Part shown: positions 1 through 10,202 of the stretch, piece after piece
How the letters are laid out: every line of letters begins with the position of its first letter
Numbering within the stretch: position 1 is the first letter of the stretch
Assembly (NCBI GenBank): GCA_016098155.1
Contig: JAAAJB010000005.1
Location: 1 to 64,000, forward strand
Direction: 5' to 3'
Length of the DNA: 64,000 nt
Source: Actinomortierella ambigua
Lineage: Eukaryota > Mortierellomycota > Mortierellomycetes > Mortierellales > Mortierellaceae
The notes under the pieces: generated by a model
Seen by the model: only the letters and a program-made list of their open reading frames with translations
The model's database searches: none
What the model was told of the DNA's origin: nothing
Position numbers and translations under genes: made by a program

Positions 1-45
1 CCCCACACACACACCTCCCCCCCCCCAACAAAAAGACAGAAAAAA

Positions 46-1049
46 ATGCTCTCAAAGTCACTGTTTGTCATGGCCGGTGCCCTGGCATCGTTCCTGGCGG
101 TGGTCCCATCATCGACGTCGGGACACATTGCGATTTCGTACCCACGCGCGCAGGGCGGTCCTTGGACGAGCCAGCACGCCAAGGGCGTGCACGCGTGGAT
201 TGGGTTCCAGGGCAAGAAGTACCCCTGTGGAGGGTATGCCAAGGGGCCCGTGACGCAGCTGAAGGCCGGACAAAAGCTCGAGGTCGAGTTTTGGACGTAT
301 GGACGCGGTAGCTGGGAGACATTCCCGCCCAAGGCTGGAGCGCAACAGGGCCGTCATGGCGGTGGTGCCTGCGAGTTTTCGCTGTCGTATGATGGTGGCC
401 AGACCTGGAATGTTATCGGGCAGTATACAAAGACGTGCCCCGATATCTTTTACAAGTAAGTGTATTTTTTTTGTTTTTGAGAGCCAAAAAAAAAAAAAAA
501 AAAAAGAGAATCAAGGAGATGTGACCAAAAAGAACAATATTTTTTTAATCTGGTTGTTCTTCCTTCTCTTTTTTTTTTCAAAGATGGCCTGTCATGATCC
601 CAAAGAATGTCCCCAGCTGCACCGACTCGAACAAGTGCCTGTTCGCGTGGTCGTGGGTCGCGTACCTGACGAACCAGTTCTACCACCACTGTGCCAACGT
701 CGAGATCCAGGGCAGCACAGCCGCCAACGCTGCCCTTCCCCCGCTCAAGATGACCATCGTCGATGTCAAGCAGCTCGGCCAGCAGCAAAACACAAACTCG
801 CTCGGTGACGGCAAGGGTGGTCGCTCCTCGGGCCCCAACGCCACCGAGATTGACCGGAACCTGAGCGGCTACTACGCCGCCGGTGGTGAGGTCGAGAAGA
901 ACGGAGGCCTCGATCTGCTGCTCCGACAGGGCGGTCGCGCCATCAAGCGCCATGACCACGAGGACGAGGCCGAGGTCCGATACTTTATCGAGAAGCGCCA
1001 GCTCGGCGAGGACGCGGCCAAGAAGCGGCTCACCCAGCCGGATCTCTAA
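46..1049 (+). CDS. Secreted LPMO-like copper protein, 291 aa, two exons
   Basis: Exons are 46-455 and 584-1049. The intron starts GTAAGT and ends AAAG, and the codon AA|A joins in frame. Residues 1-26 form a signal peptide ending TSG, which would leave His27 (HIAISYPRAQ) as the mature N-terminus, as required for a copper histidine brace. His104 (RHGGGACEFSLSYDGG) can be the second brace histidine, and the stretch NQFYHHCANVEI near residue 167 resembles the axial Tyr/Phe region of fungal chitin- and cellulose-active lytic polysaccharide monooxygenases. Six or more Cys in the mature part fit disulfides. The C-terminal 90 residues are charged and show no recognised binding module. The role is probably oxidative attack on, or binding to, a polysaccharide outside the cell. 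The exact AA family is not decided, and a non-catalytic BIM1-like copper protein is possible. The start is the first ATG, only 45 bp from the window edge. Confidence 0.75.
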
Positions 1050-1374
1050 AAAAAACTAGATGAAAAAAAAATGATCGTGCAAAAGTGTTTTTGCCCGTAA
1101 TCTAGCGCTCTCCTTCCTTGTCTTTTCTCTCTCTCTTTTGTTTGTTGCTCGTTTTTTTTTCTTTTCGTTCTCCCCTGTTCATGTATCATTTTTTTTGCCA
1201 GCATTGTCATCTACCTCTTTCCCCATCTTCATCTGTGTAATTATTTCCTCGCTCCTCACGATCAATGAAAAAAGAAAATTATCTTCTCTAGACTGGCATA
1301 GTATCTTTGATCGCTCTCCTTCTACGGTTGTGGGTGGCTCACAATGAAGTGGTAGTTTTTGAGAGGATTCCTCT
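1050..1374. other. Convergent 3' flank, no gene
   Basis: This gap separates the stop codon of the LPMO-like gene from that of the CCDC97 homologue on the other strand. It is T- and CT-rich (3' UTR-like) and holds no convincing reading frame. Confidence 0.6.
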
Positions 1375-3818
1375 TTAATAGTCGTAATCTTCCATGTTTT
1401 TGGGTGTCTCCCTTAACCGCGCTTCATAGTCCCAGCGCAGATCGCGCTTCCTAGCTAGCTGTGTGGAGGATGACGTTAATGACCTTGTGGGCTCTTCCAT
1501 CTCGTCGTCGTCGTCGCCGTCAAACCAGCGGTCCTCGTCATCATGTGCCTGCTGGTCTAAATCATCCAGGTCGTCGTTGTAGTCTACCGCCGAATAATCA
1601 AACGTATCCTAAAATTATCAAATGTATCACAAAACCCCAAGTGGGAAAATGGAGGTAAAGGGGGGTGGGTGGGTGGTACAAATACATACGAGTGAGTTAT
1701 TGATCTCAATCACTGGACGAAGCGGAACATAAGAGCCACCAAACTCAGAGCCAAAGCAAAAAGAGTCGTTGGGTAAGTAAGGGGAAGGGGGAGGGGCACA
1801 GCACAACTTACATCCAGACCATCGATGAACCGTTGTTTCATCAACAGCACAAACTCTTGTCGCAGCGCCTCCTGATACTCTTTGCGCTTCAAGTATGTCT
1901 CGTCCTCCGACGCATCGTCCCCACTATCATTCCCGTTGACAATCTGCGCCAACCTCGCCCGCACCTCGGGCTGCACCAACGTCGATGCTGCCGACGCCAT
2001 GGTCAACGACAACCGACCACTTTCCTCGTCGTCGTTGTTTTTGTTGTTGCGCCGTCGTCGTTGTGTACCATCGCCATCACCACCACCGCCGCCGACTCTT
2101 GGAACTGAAGGTAGGTCAGGCGTCATGCTCATCGCATGCATCACCTCTCGTGTTGCCGCAAGGTCTACAGCAGCCTCAGCCTCGATAGCATCCATATCAA
2201 GCATCTCTGTCTCGCCCTCGGCCTCGCTCTCCGTGTCAAACTCTTCTTCAAAGTCGTCGTCGTCGTTGTTGTTGTTATTGTTGACTTTGTGTCTGCCATG
2301 AACTTGTCGTTGTTGCTGTTGCTGTTGTCCTTGCTGCTGCCGAGAGGAAGAAGTAGAGAATGTCTTTGACTGTGCACTAACAGCAGCAGTATCAGAGGCA
2401 CTACGCTCTTTCCTATCCTTATCCTTTTGTGCCTGCTGGTCTTGCTGTTCACGCCGCTCCCTCCGCTGCTGCTTGAGTTCCCTCTGTGTCGGGTGGTCCA
2501 TGCTCCATAGCATGCGGTCTACCAGTCCCATGCTCATATCAAACCCAGCTGGCGGCTTTGTTTGTTTCTGTCGCCGTTGTCGCCGTTGTTGTCGCCCTTC
2601 TCCTTCTTCTTCTTCTTCATCCTCCTCCTCCTCTTCTTCTTCTTCTTCCTCCTCCTCCTCCTCTTCTTCTTCCTCCTCTTCCTCTTCATCATCATCGTCC
2701 TGATCCAGAAACCGCCCAATATACTGCTGGTACAGCTCTGGGGCTCGGGCCTCCATCTCTGCATCCGAGAAATACGTCGACTCTGCAAACGACAAGTTGG
2801 CCAACGAGCCCGACAACGATGTCATCTGGGCCAGTGAGATCCGCGCCGCTGCTGCTGCTGCTGCTGCTGCTGCTGCCCTTGCTTCCGCCTCCGCTGCCAA
2901 GGTTGGTGGTACAGAAGACTGGTCTAGACTCGAGCGTCGGCCGGCATGCACCTCCGCTGCCGCTGTTGTTGTTCTTGCTCGTGATGTTGTTCCTCCTCCT
3001 CCTCCTCCTCCTGCTGCTGCTGCTGCGATCCCCGATCCAACCACGGCCGGGTCCGGTGGGGCCAGGGTCTGCAGCAGGTAATTCAGCCGGCGGTTCTTGC
3101 GCGTCGTCTCCGAGACGGTGGACCAAGCCAAGAGCAGCTCGGGATCGGTCATCCTCTCAATTGGACTCTGTTGTTGTTGTTGTTCATAGGTCGTCGTCAC
3201 CTGTTGTCGTCGTTGTCTTTGTCGTCGCTCTCGGAACTGCTCCCGTTCATACAGCTGGGCCCATTGCCGGTCCAGGCGCTGGAGATGTGTCCGTACCTCA
3301 TAGTCATGGGCCGCTAAGGGTCGGAAAAGGTCCAGTAAGGCGCGCACGGCTTGGAGGTGTGCCAACTCTCTTCCAACACCCCCTCCTCCTAACCCTTCTT
3401 CTTCTCCTTCATTCGCTGTCGTTGCTGCTGTTGCGGTCGGTAGTGATGATGAAGAGGATGATGGCAGTTGTGCGAGGTTTTGTGCCATCACGTGCTGAGG
3501 CACTTGCTGATCGACGCCAATAGACTCTTGTAGCCATGATGATGATGACGATGACGATGCAGCTGCTGCTCCTGATAACGGTGCTGTTGACGACAACGAG
3601 GCTGGAGGATACAGCAGGACGGACCCCCACTTGGACAAGAACAAGGCTGGGTCGCGCTCGAGCGTGTCCACAATCTTGGCTCGCTTCTGAAGGGCCGTGA
3701 GTGGAGGCTCGTTGGGCCGAGTCGATGTCGGAAACCCGGACTGTAAAGTCTCCAGGTATTGGTCCAGGTGGTTCAGCAATGGCTGGGTTGCCTCGGGGGG
3801 TAATGTTGGACGCGCCAT
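1375..3818 (-). CDS. CCDC97: CCDC97 homologue, 746 aa, two exons
   Basis: Coding exons are 1812-3818 and 1375-1608; the 203-bp intron has GTAAGT and TTTTAG ends and falls in phase 0. Family hallmarks are DPALFLSKWG (residues 56-65), a KNRRLNYLL stretch, STYFSDAEM with QYIGRFL, LVDRMLWSMD, KQRFIDGLD, and the second-exon block DTFDYSAVDYNDD followed by DEDRWFD. Animal CCDC97 is a small U2 snRNP/SF3B-associated protein, so a splicing role is inferred. This version is about twice the usual length because of Ser, Ala, Gly and Gln runs and one acidic run of over 30 residues, mostly Glu (about 2600-2700). The start at 3818 is preferred over an in-frame upstream codon at 3857, because a TATA box lies at 3864-3870, which puts 3857 upstream of the likely transcription start. 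Confidence 0.85.
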
Positions 3819-4232
3819 GGTGAAGGTGAAGGGTGAGAAAAAGTGTCTCAATTGCAAATGCAGTTATATAAAAAAAAATTTTTTTTTGTGGGCGGAGAAG
3901 TGGGTTTGTGCCACCAAAAATGAAAAAGAAAGGGACCAAGCAAAAGGCCCCTTCCGCTCCAGAGACATCGCTTCCAGGGATCATTCAATTGCTACCACGG
4001 CGAAGAGATATAATGGCGTGTATTTCAAGAAAACTAATAAAGTACAGGAAAGAATAAAAAAAAAAAACAGAGGGTAAAAGAAAGAAAGTGGATCGGGTGG
4101 GCTGGAGGAGTGACAGAGATGGTTCCAAGGGCCCCAGTGGAGGGCATGATGTCTTTTCTTCCTTCGGGTAGAAACCAAAGGCTACCCACTCATCCTCCTG
4201 TCCAATGCGTTGTTCCACATTCTGTTTTTTTT
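3819..4232. other. Promoter of CCDC97 homologue and 3' flank of bL36m
   Basis: The right part is the 3' flank of the minus-strand bL36m gene and the left part the CCDC97 promoter. A-rich runs are present; no further gene is seen. Confidence 0.5.
3864..3870 (-). promoter_or_regulatory. TATA box of the CCDC97 homologue
   Basis: TATATAA reads on the minus strand 46-52 bases before the chosen ATG at 3818. It decides the start codon, as explained in the CCDC97 entry. Confidence 0.5.
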
Positions 4233-4451
4233 TTAACCCTGGCGCTGCTTGTGCTTCTGGTTCTTGCTGCAAATGATAAAGACACGGCCACGACGCTTGA
4301 CGGACGAGCAGCCCTCGCAAATCTTCTTGACCGAGGCTCGCACCTTCATGCCGCGCGTGGCTCCCAGGCCATTCAGGGCAAAGGCAGACGTCTGCTTCTG
4401 AGCAATAGGCGTGACAGCCTTGGAGGCAATGCGAGAGAAGGCGCCAAACAT
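4233..4451 (-). CDS. RTC6: Mitochondrial ribosomal protein bL36m, 72 aa
   Basis: Residues 35-72 are a complete bL36 domain starting [20 protein letters not shown] and ending KHKQRQG. The zinc-ribbon CxxC, the third Cys (IIC) and the following His are intact. The first 34 residues are basic and amphipathic with Ser, Thr and Ala, as in a mitochondrial targeting sequence, so the protein should join the large subunit of the mitoribosome. The ATG at 4451 sits five bases after a TCAG acceptor-like site, and a strong donor CAAAG|GTATGT lies at 4663, so a 207-bp 5'-UTR intron (4457-4663) is likely. A longer in-frame reading from 4553 starts at a non-ATG codon and would bury the targeting peptide, so it is not used. 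Confidence 0.9.
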   Translation of the reverse strand: MFGAFSRIASKAVTPIAQKQTSAFALNGLGATRGMKVRASVKKICEGCSSVKRRGRVFIICSKNQKHKQRQG

Positions 4452-4456
4452 GATTG

Positions 4457-4663
4457 CTGAGGGTGGAAGGGAGGATGGGTGGAAATGCCAAAGCAGAGAG
4501 ATGTAATCTTGTTCTGATCGGGATCGCCCCTGCACCCGCCCCCAAGATAACAACAGTCACATTTCCTTTTTTGGACACTGATCATACCCACTCAAGTAAA
4601 CGCGAGATCCCTAGGCCTTGGTCAGTCCCGTTCGATGTCTTTGATCGTCGCCCTCCAACATAC
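4457..4663 (-). other. Probable 5'-UTR intron of bL36m
   Basis: A GTATGT donor and a pyrimidine-rich CCCTCAG acceptor flank 207 bases directly upstream of the start codon. Only RNA data would confirm it. Confidence 0.4.
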
Positions 4664-5446
4664 CTTTGCTCGTGGGTGGAAACAAGGAGGGAGAGGATGT
4701 GGAAGAAGGAAATAATATCTTGTAAAAACAGCATCGGAATATCGCAAGCGGGATTCAGAGTTGCATTGCAATAACATTGCCACGAAACCAAAAGCTATCT
4801 ACCAGGACACTATTACCGTCGAGGGGAGGGAGGGGGGGTGTTGTTCTTTTATTTTACATCTTGCTAGCGAGAATGAAATGAATACAGAAATAATACATGA
4901 ATGGAGCGGGGAAGTTGTGTTTGTGCAAAGTGGGTTAAAAAAAAAAAGGAAAAAAAAAAAGAGACGAGTAGAAGGCTGGCCAGGAGGAAACACAGGTCGC
5001 GAGCAGGTTTCTGCAGATAAAAAAGAATAGGTCATGTCATGTTCCGGTGCAAAAGGGTGCTGCAGAGTTGTTGTTGTACATAGTTGAAGGTATAGGCAGC
5101 ACTCAGTGGCATCTGTCGGTAACAAATGGTGGTGGATGAATCATACAGTGGTGGGTGTGGCATGTGTCTGCAGTGGATGAAGGGGGGCGCGGTAGGCCGT
5201 GGTATGCAGCTGGCGTGTGTCTTGGCCGGGGGTGATTCATAAAATAGTGAGGTGCGTATTGGGTTTGTACGAGAGGTAGACTTGTTGCAGCTTTGGGAAT
5301 GGAGTCGACCAAGGAAACCGTGCGGCGGGTGGAGGTGTCGTGTAAAATAGGTGGCGCTTGTCGAAAGAATTAATAAAAAAAAGAAAGAAAGAAAAAAAAG
5401 GGGAGGGAGGGAGGGAAGCAAGCAAGAGCGGGTGTCCACAATGGGC
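4664..5446. other. Upstream flank of bL36m and 3' flank of Ash1-like gene
   Basis: No coding exon was found. The stretch contains A-runs near 4935-4965 and 5370-5400, plus GT-rich sequence. Confidence 0.5.
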
Positions 5447-8400
5447 TTAGTGGGAGGCAGTGATAGAGGACGATGCAGGGGCAGAAGCGCTGGTAGCTTT
5501 CTTGCCGGCAGGTTGATAGACCACATTCTCGCAGCGCAGGCACTTCAGGTGGGGGTTGTGAGAGCGTTGGCGCTCGGCCTCCATGTTGGCATATTCGGAC
5601 TTGATCGGAATGTAGTTGCAGTCAGTGTTGAGGCAAATCACTCCAACTTTCTTGTAACGCAAACCACAAGAGTTGCAGAGCGAGGTACCCTCCTTGTACG
5701 AAGGCCGCCAGCACGGGGTGTCCTGGATCTTGCAGGCAAGGCATGTCTTCTTCTCGCCCGTCTTGGAAGAACGTCCGCTGGATTCTTTGCCACCTTCCTT
5801 GGAGGGGCCACCAGCGCTGGTGCCTGCCGTACCACCCATGCGCCCCTCGCTCTTGGCCTTTTGTTGCTGGGCATACGCGGCGCTGGAAAAACCTGATACG
5901 GCCGTGCTGCTGGGACGGCGCTTCTTGTTAGCAAGGCCTGCATTGCTACTCTCGGTGCTGTTGGCCTCCTTGTTCTGGCGCTTGCGCTTGAGGGATGATG
6001 CCTCACTGTTCTCACCAGTCTTTGCCTTGCTCACGCGGGACTTGCTAGCAGACTTGGGTGCCTTTGCTTGGCCAGTCTTTCCACCACCATTCTTGACAGG
6101 CGAGACCTCTCGTGCCGATCCAGAGTCCCCCACGTCCTCCGCATGAGACAGTTCGTCTTCATCGTAGTAGTCAGACTCACCAGGATATGTGAGGTGAGAA
6201 TGGCCTCGTGTGGTGCGAACAGGGCGGAGCTCGTCTTCGGTCTCTTCATCATCTGCCGGGGATTGCTTGTATCGACCGCCAGGTGCGTAGTGGTGGTGGT
6301 GTTCATGTTGTTGTTGTTGTTGGTGGTGCGTGTGGTGGTGGTGGTGGTGCTGATGGATGTGAAGTTGGCACTGGTGGGGGTGCGGCTGCTGGGAATCAAA
6401 GTAGCCCTCTTGTTCCTTCAAGTGACGTGTTGCATCCAACAGAGGCTGGAGAGTCGTAGGATGATAGTGAATACCATCACTCGAGACATTGGCCTCTTGG
6501 TGCATCACCATCTCGCGAGTGTATTGGAGGGCCAGCTCAACCTCCTCGGGTGGGATCTCACTTGGCTGCGGCTTGAATGTCGGCGAAGGCTCGAACGTCT
6601 GGTCCAACCGCTCTGCATCATCATAGCTATCGGCTCTGTGGCCTGTCATCTTGGGCTTGCGAGGGCGACCAAGCTTGCCACCACGAGCGTTTGAGCGACC
6701 GGTCTTGGGCGAACTCGATATGGCAACAGGGGAACCAAGTGCCAAACCCCTGGTTGACTTTGTGCTGTTGACGTGATTGCTGGTTGCAAAGTCACTGGCC
6801 GGGATCGCCTGACTAGAACGGCGGCGCTTGTTGTTGAACTCTGGTGCTGCTTCGCCATCGTGATAGCTCTCTTCCTCGTCCCCATGGGCTGCTCCATGTG
6901 CGCTAATGGAGCCACGCTTCTTGCCTCCGCGTTTCCGCTTTGGCGCCGATTTGCCGTGGTGCCGCTGGCAGGAAGTAGGAGCACCAGTTTCCGAGTCCAC
7001 ATCGTCCGTATGGGCCTCCAACTCGCGAGCATGCGCACCGTCCATGGCGACTTGAACCATGTCCGATAAAAGTACCGGGTACGACAGGATGTGAGCGCCA
7101 CCTCGGGTGTCCAGATTTTGGCTCGCTGGCGGCAAAATACCAGACCCATTCACAAAGTCGAGCTCGGGGCGAGGGAGAAGCGACTGCCGCCGAATACTCA
7201 GTTGTCTCTGGGCTCTGAGTGGAAGTTGCGTGGGGTCCTCTGCTGCTGCCGGACTGGATGAGTCCCGCGCTCGTGCAATATCTTGGACGGTTGATTGGTG
7301 AATAGGATCCACAATGTCCGAGGTCAGAGCGCTATATTGCGACGCAAACATTAACATTTAGTTAGCCAGGAGTGTACCAATATAGAACCCTGTAAAACAA
7401 TGAAAAAAAAAAAGAATTCTTTTTCGCGTCAGTACGAACCTTGGAGCAAATCCATTGGAGGGGGTTACCGGCGTCCACGGAGCAGATGTCAATGACAGCG
7501 ATGACGGCGCAGGTGTGCCCTCCGTGAGAGCGGCCTCTGGACAGATTGTGGTTGGAGGCGTGGGGGGCATGTTGTCAACCCGGATTCCAAGGCCCGAAGG
7601 CTCTACACTCGCGGCAATCACCGACTCTGAGGTGCTTGTCGTCTCACTGGCAGTCGTTGTGATGTTGGCGGTCGCGATGGGAGTGGCAGCAATTGTAGTA
7701 GCAGTGGCGGTGGTGGCTGTGGCAGTGACTGCGATGCGCTCGGTGGACGAGGCCTGGTCAGCAATGGTCACACGAATGCTGTTCTGTGATGAGGAGGAGG
7801 AGGACTCCATGACTATTGTTGCCGCGCTGGTTGAGCCTGGTGAGGGTGTACGGATGGGTGGCGACGGTGGACGGATGGTGATCTCTGTGGTGCTCGAGGA
7901 GAAGGACGAGGCCAGAGAGTTTTCGCGGGACGCTTTCGCTGTAACTGGTGGCGACCAGTGACCAAATGGGAGCTGAAAGACAATACCCGGAGAGTCATCC
8001 TGGGGATCGTTTGCGTTGGGCGAGCGATGTGGAACACTCTTTTTGCGTCCGCGCGTGGGTGAGACTGGGGAAGGAGGGTTATAGGCAGGCTTCCGCGGCT
8101 GCACGGGGGTGCCTCCTTCTGGGACAACGGGCGCTGAGATCTGGTAAGGCAGCGAGTATAGTGTATGGGCTGGGGAGGACGCTGCGTACAGGACGGTTTG
8201 AACGCCGAGAGGAGTGCTGACGACTGAAGGAATGACTGATGTTGACGAACGCCGAGTCACGGTAAGGTCCGAGGGTTGCTTGGGAGTCGTTGGCACAGCC
8301 TGTAGGGCGTTTGCCGTAGAATGTCGGCGCCAGGGGGAGAGTGAGCTCTCTGCAGTCAGGGTGGCCTCTGGAAACAAATGAGAGGTTGTGTTCTCAAAGG

Positions 8401-8839
8401 TGTTTCGGTGGAAGAGTCTAGCCGTCTGCCTCTGAGGAGAAAGTAATCCCACCTGGTGTGCAGACCGCTTTGTTCGAGAGTCGCTCAGGTCGCGGTCGTC
8501 GACAAGCGGCGAGGGGGATGGTGAAGATGACGATGTGGATGTTGGCGACACGGAGGTTGCAGAAGGTACGGACGGGGTGTTGAATGTATCAAGAGTGTTG
8601 GCGGTGGCTGTGGACGATGAATTTGAAGCTTGGACGATGAGGAGCGAATTGGAGGCGGGTGCTGTCACCTCATTGATTGTTGTAAGTGGAGGTGTTGGCA
8701 GCATCGTGGTCTTGAGGATGCCTTTCTTGTGGAACAGCTGAATCTCATTGGGAGTCAGCTGAACTTTGCCAGTCCGAGCAAGCTCATCAATGTCCGACAG
8801 GCTTATGCGGCTCTTTCGCCGCTGCTGCAGGAGAGACAT
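5447..8839 (-). CDS. Ash1-type GATA zinc-finger regulator, 1094 aa
   Basis: Coding exons are 7440-8839 and 5447-7331. The 108-bp intron has GTTCGT and ATATAG ends with a CTAAC branch-like site, and the frame joins as AG|C. A variant GATA finger lies at about residues 997-1020: CLACKIQDTPCWRP, then CNSCGLRYKK, giving C-x2-C-x18-C-x2-C. It is followed by a second Cys set (CLNTDC and CLRC, to about 1067). CWRP, CNSCGLRYKK and the trailing Cys pairs resemble yeast Ash1, a repressor in the Rpd3L histone deacetylase complex, more than nitrogen-response GATA factors; this comparison is from memory. The rest is Ser/Thr/Pro-rich, with a short conserved-looking N-terminus (ISLSDIDELARTGKVQL), basic KRKR stretches and a His/Gln run (6260-6380). 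ATG 8839 is the first true ATG; the longer reading from 8860 begins with TTG. Confidence 0.8.
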
Positions 8840-8891
8840 AACGGGCAACGGCTTTCTCAAGTGATAAAGTTGTACGCGTTGTCAAGTAGGC

Positions 8892-8987
8892 CTGAAAAGA
8901 CGAGAAGAGTCTTTGGTTAGAAACAAAAAAGACAGAAATAACAACTGGAATGAACAACACGACGCGTTACATAGGAAGAATCTTACA
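8892..8987 (-). other. Probable 5'-UTR intron of the Ash1-like gene
   Basis: On the minus strand a GTAAGAT donor is followed by a TTTCTAACC branch-like sequence about 30 bases before TTTTCAG. The 96-bp size suits this genome. The exon upstream of 8987 would be untranslated. Confidence 0.45.
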
Positions 8988-9633
8988 AGTAAAGCTCACG
9001 GAATGAACAAGAAAACAAGGAAAAGGTTCGCTGGAAAATGCGAAGCGGCCCAATGAGAGAATGTGAATGGGAAAAAGTACTGTCGGTGAGTGGAAAATGA
9101 AGAGCGTTTTTCCGTCACGGAAGAAGAATGAAAGAAGACTGAGCGCGTCTTGGGAATGTCGAGTTGACAAACAAGAAAAAACACGCGAGACGAGGTGAAA
9201 GGAGAGTTGGCAGCAATGAATGCAGGCGAGCACAGGCTTGCAGACAGTGAGAAAGCGAGAAGAATGAGCGGATGGATGGATGGGTGAAGAGCTGTCAATG
9301 AAGCAATTAGACGAGCCGAGGAAGGGAAGCAAAGGAAACAAAGGAAGGAATGGATGGGGTGGGGTGGACAATTAAAAAAAAAAAAGGGTAAATGAGCGGC
9401 AAACGTCAACTCTGCCCGAAAATAAAGTTTTGACGTCGTGACAATTGAAATAAATTTAAAGTGAAAGGTTGTAACTGAGAAGAAAATGACTGACAACTAA
9501 AAAGTGGAGGGAGGGTGGTGGAGGGTGGAAAGAGGCTTAAGCACTGCGCCCACATTCACCAGGTTTCCCAGGACCAAAGCACAGGTTGCAGGTAGTAAGT
9601 AGTAGTGTGATGTTTCAAAGTGCAAGGCAACCT

Positions 9634-9742
9634 GTGGGTGAAGGTAGCATTGTGGGTGAAGGTAACATTGTGGGTGAAAGGGGAAACATGGAGGTGTAGG
9701 GAAACATGTAGGTGAAGGGAAACATGTAGGTGAAAGTAACCT
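9634..9742. repeat. 18-bp minisatellite, about six imperfect units
   Basis: Units of the type GTGGGTGAAGGTAACATT and GTAGGTGAAGGGAAACAT follow each other head to tail; one unit is 20 bp. The array ends at a CTGCC/GGCAG hairpin. Confidence 0.7.
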
Positions 9743-10181
9743 GCCTGCGGGCAGAACCTTGTCTCCCACCTTTCTTGCCCTTTGGCCCGAGAACACGACA
9801 TGTACGGGACAATTCACCCCTTGCCCTTGCCCTTGCCCCCCCTCCCCCGCATGGCTCTCCCTCTCAGAGTGGGTACTGTGCATCTTTTTTTTTCCTCTAA
9901 AGCTAAAATACCCAATACAGAACAAACTGGTTCGTGGGACAAAGTAAGGGCATCACAAACAGCTCTCTAGCTTGAGAATGGGGAAACAATCCAACCAGCG
10001 ACTATACAACAACAACAACAACTATCCAGCTTCACGATATCGGTCGTTGTGTTGTGTCTTTGACACATTGGAGTAACACAAAAGGAGGGGAGAGGATGAG
10101 GGGAGAAAGTGTGGCCACCACCACGACCCCAAGACTATAAACAATCAAGCCCAAGCAGCCATGCTGTTCAAAGGATGAAGA

Positions 10182-10202
10182 GAGAGAGAGAGAGAGAGAG
10201 AA
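10182..10202. repeat. (GA)n microsatellite
   Basis: An uninterrupted run of GA dinucleotides. A longer interrupted GA tract follows at about 10800-10865. Confidence 0.8.

Noticed and set aside
2486..3523. 345-codon open frame on the plus strand, Leu/Pro/Ser-rich
   Set aside because: It lies antisense to the CCDC97 homologue and exists only because of that gene's repeated codons.
9634..9742. CRISPR-like array
   Set aside because: The units are contiguous and imperfect without spacers, and the genome is eukaryotic.
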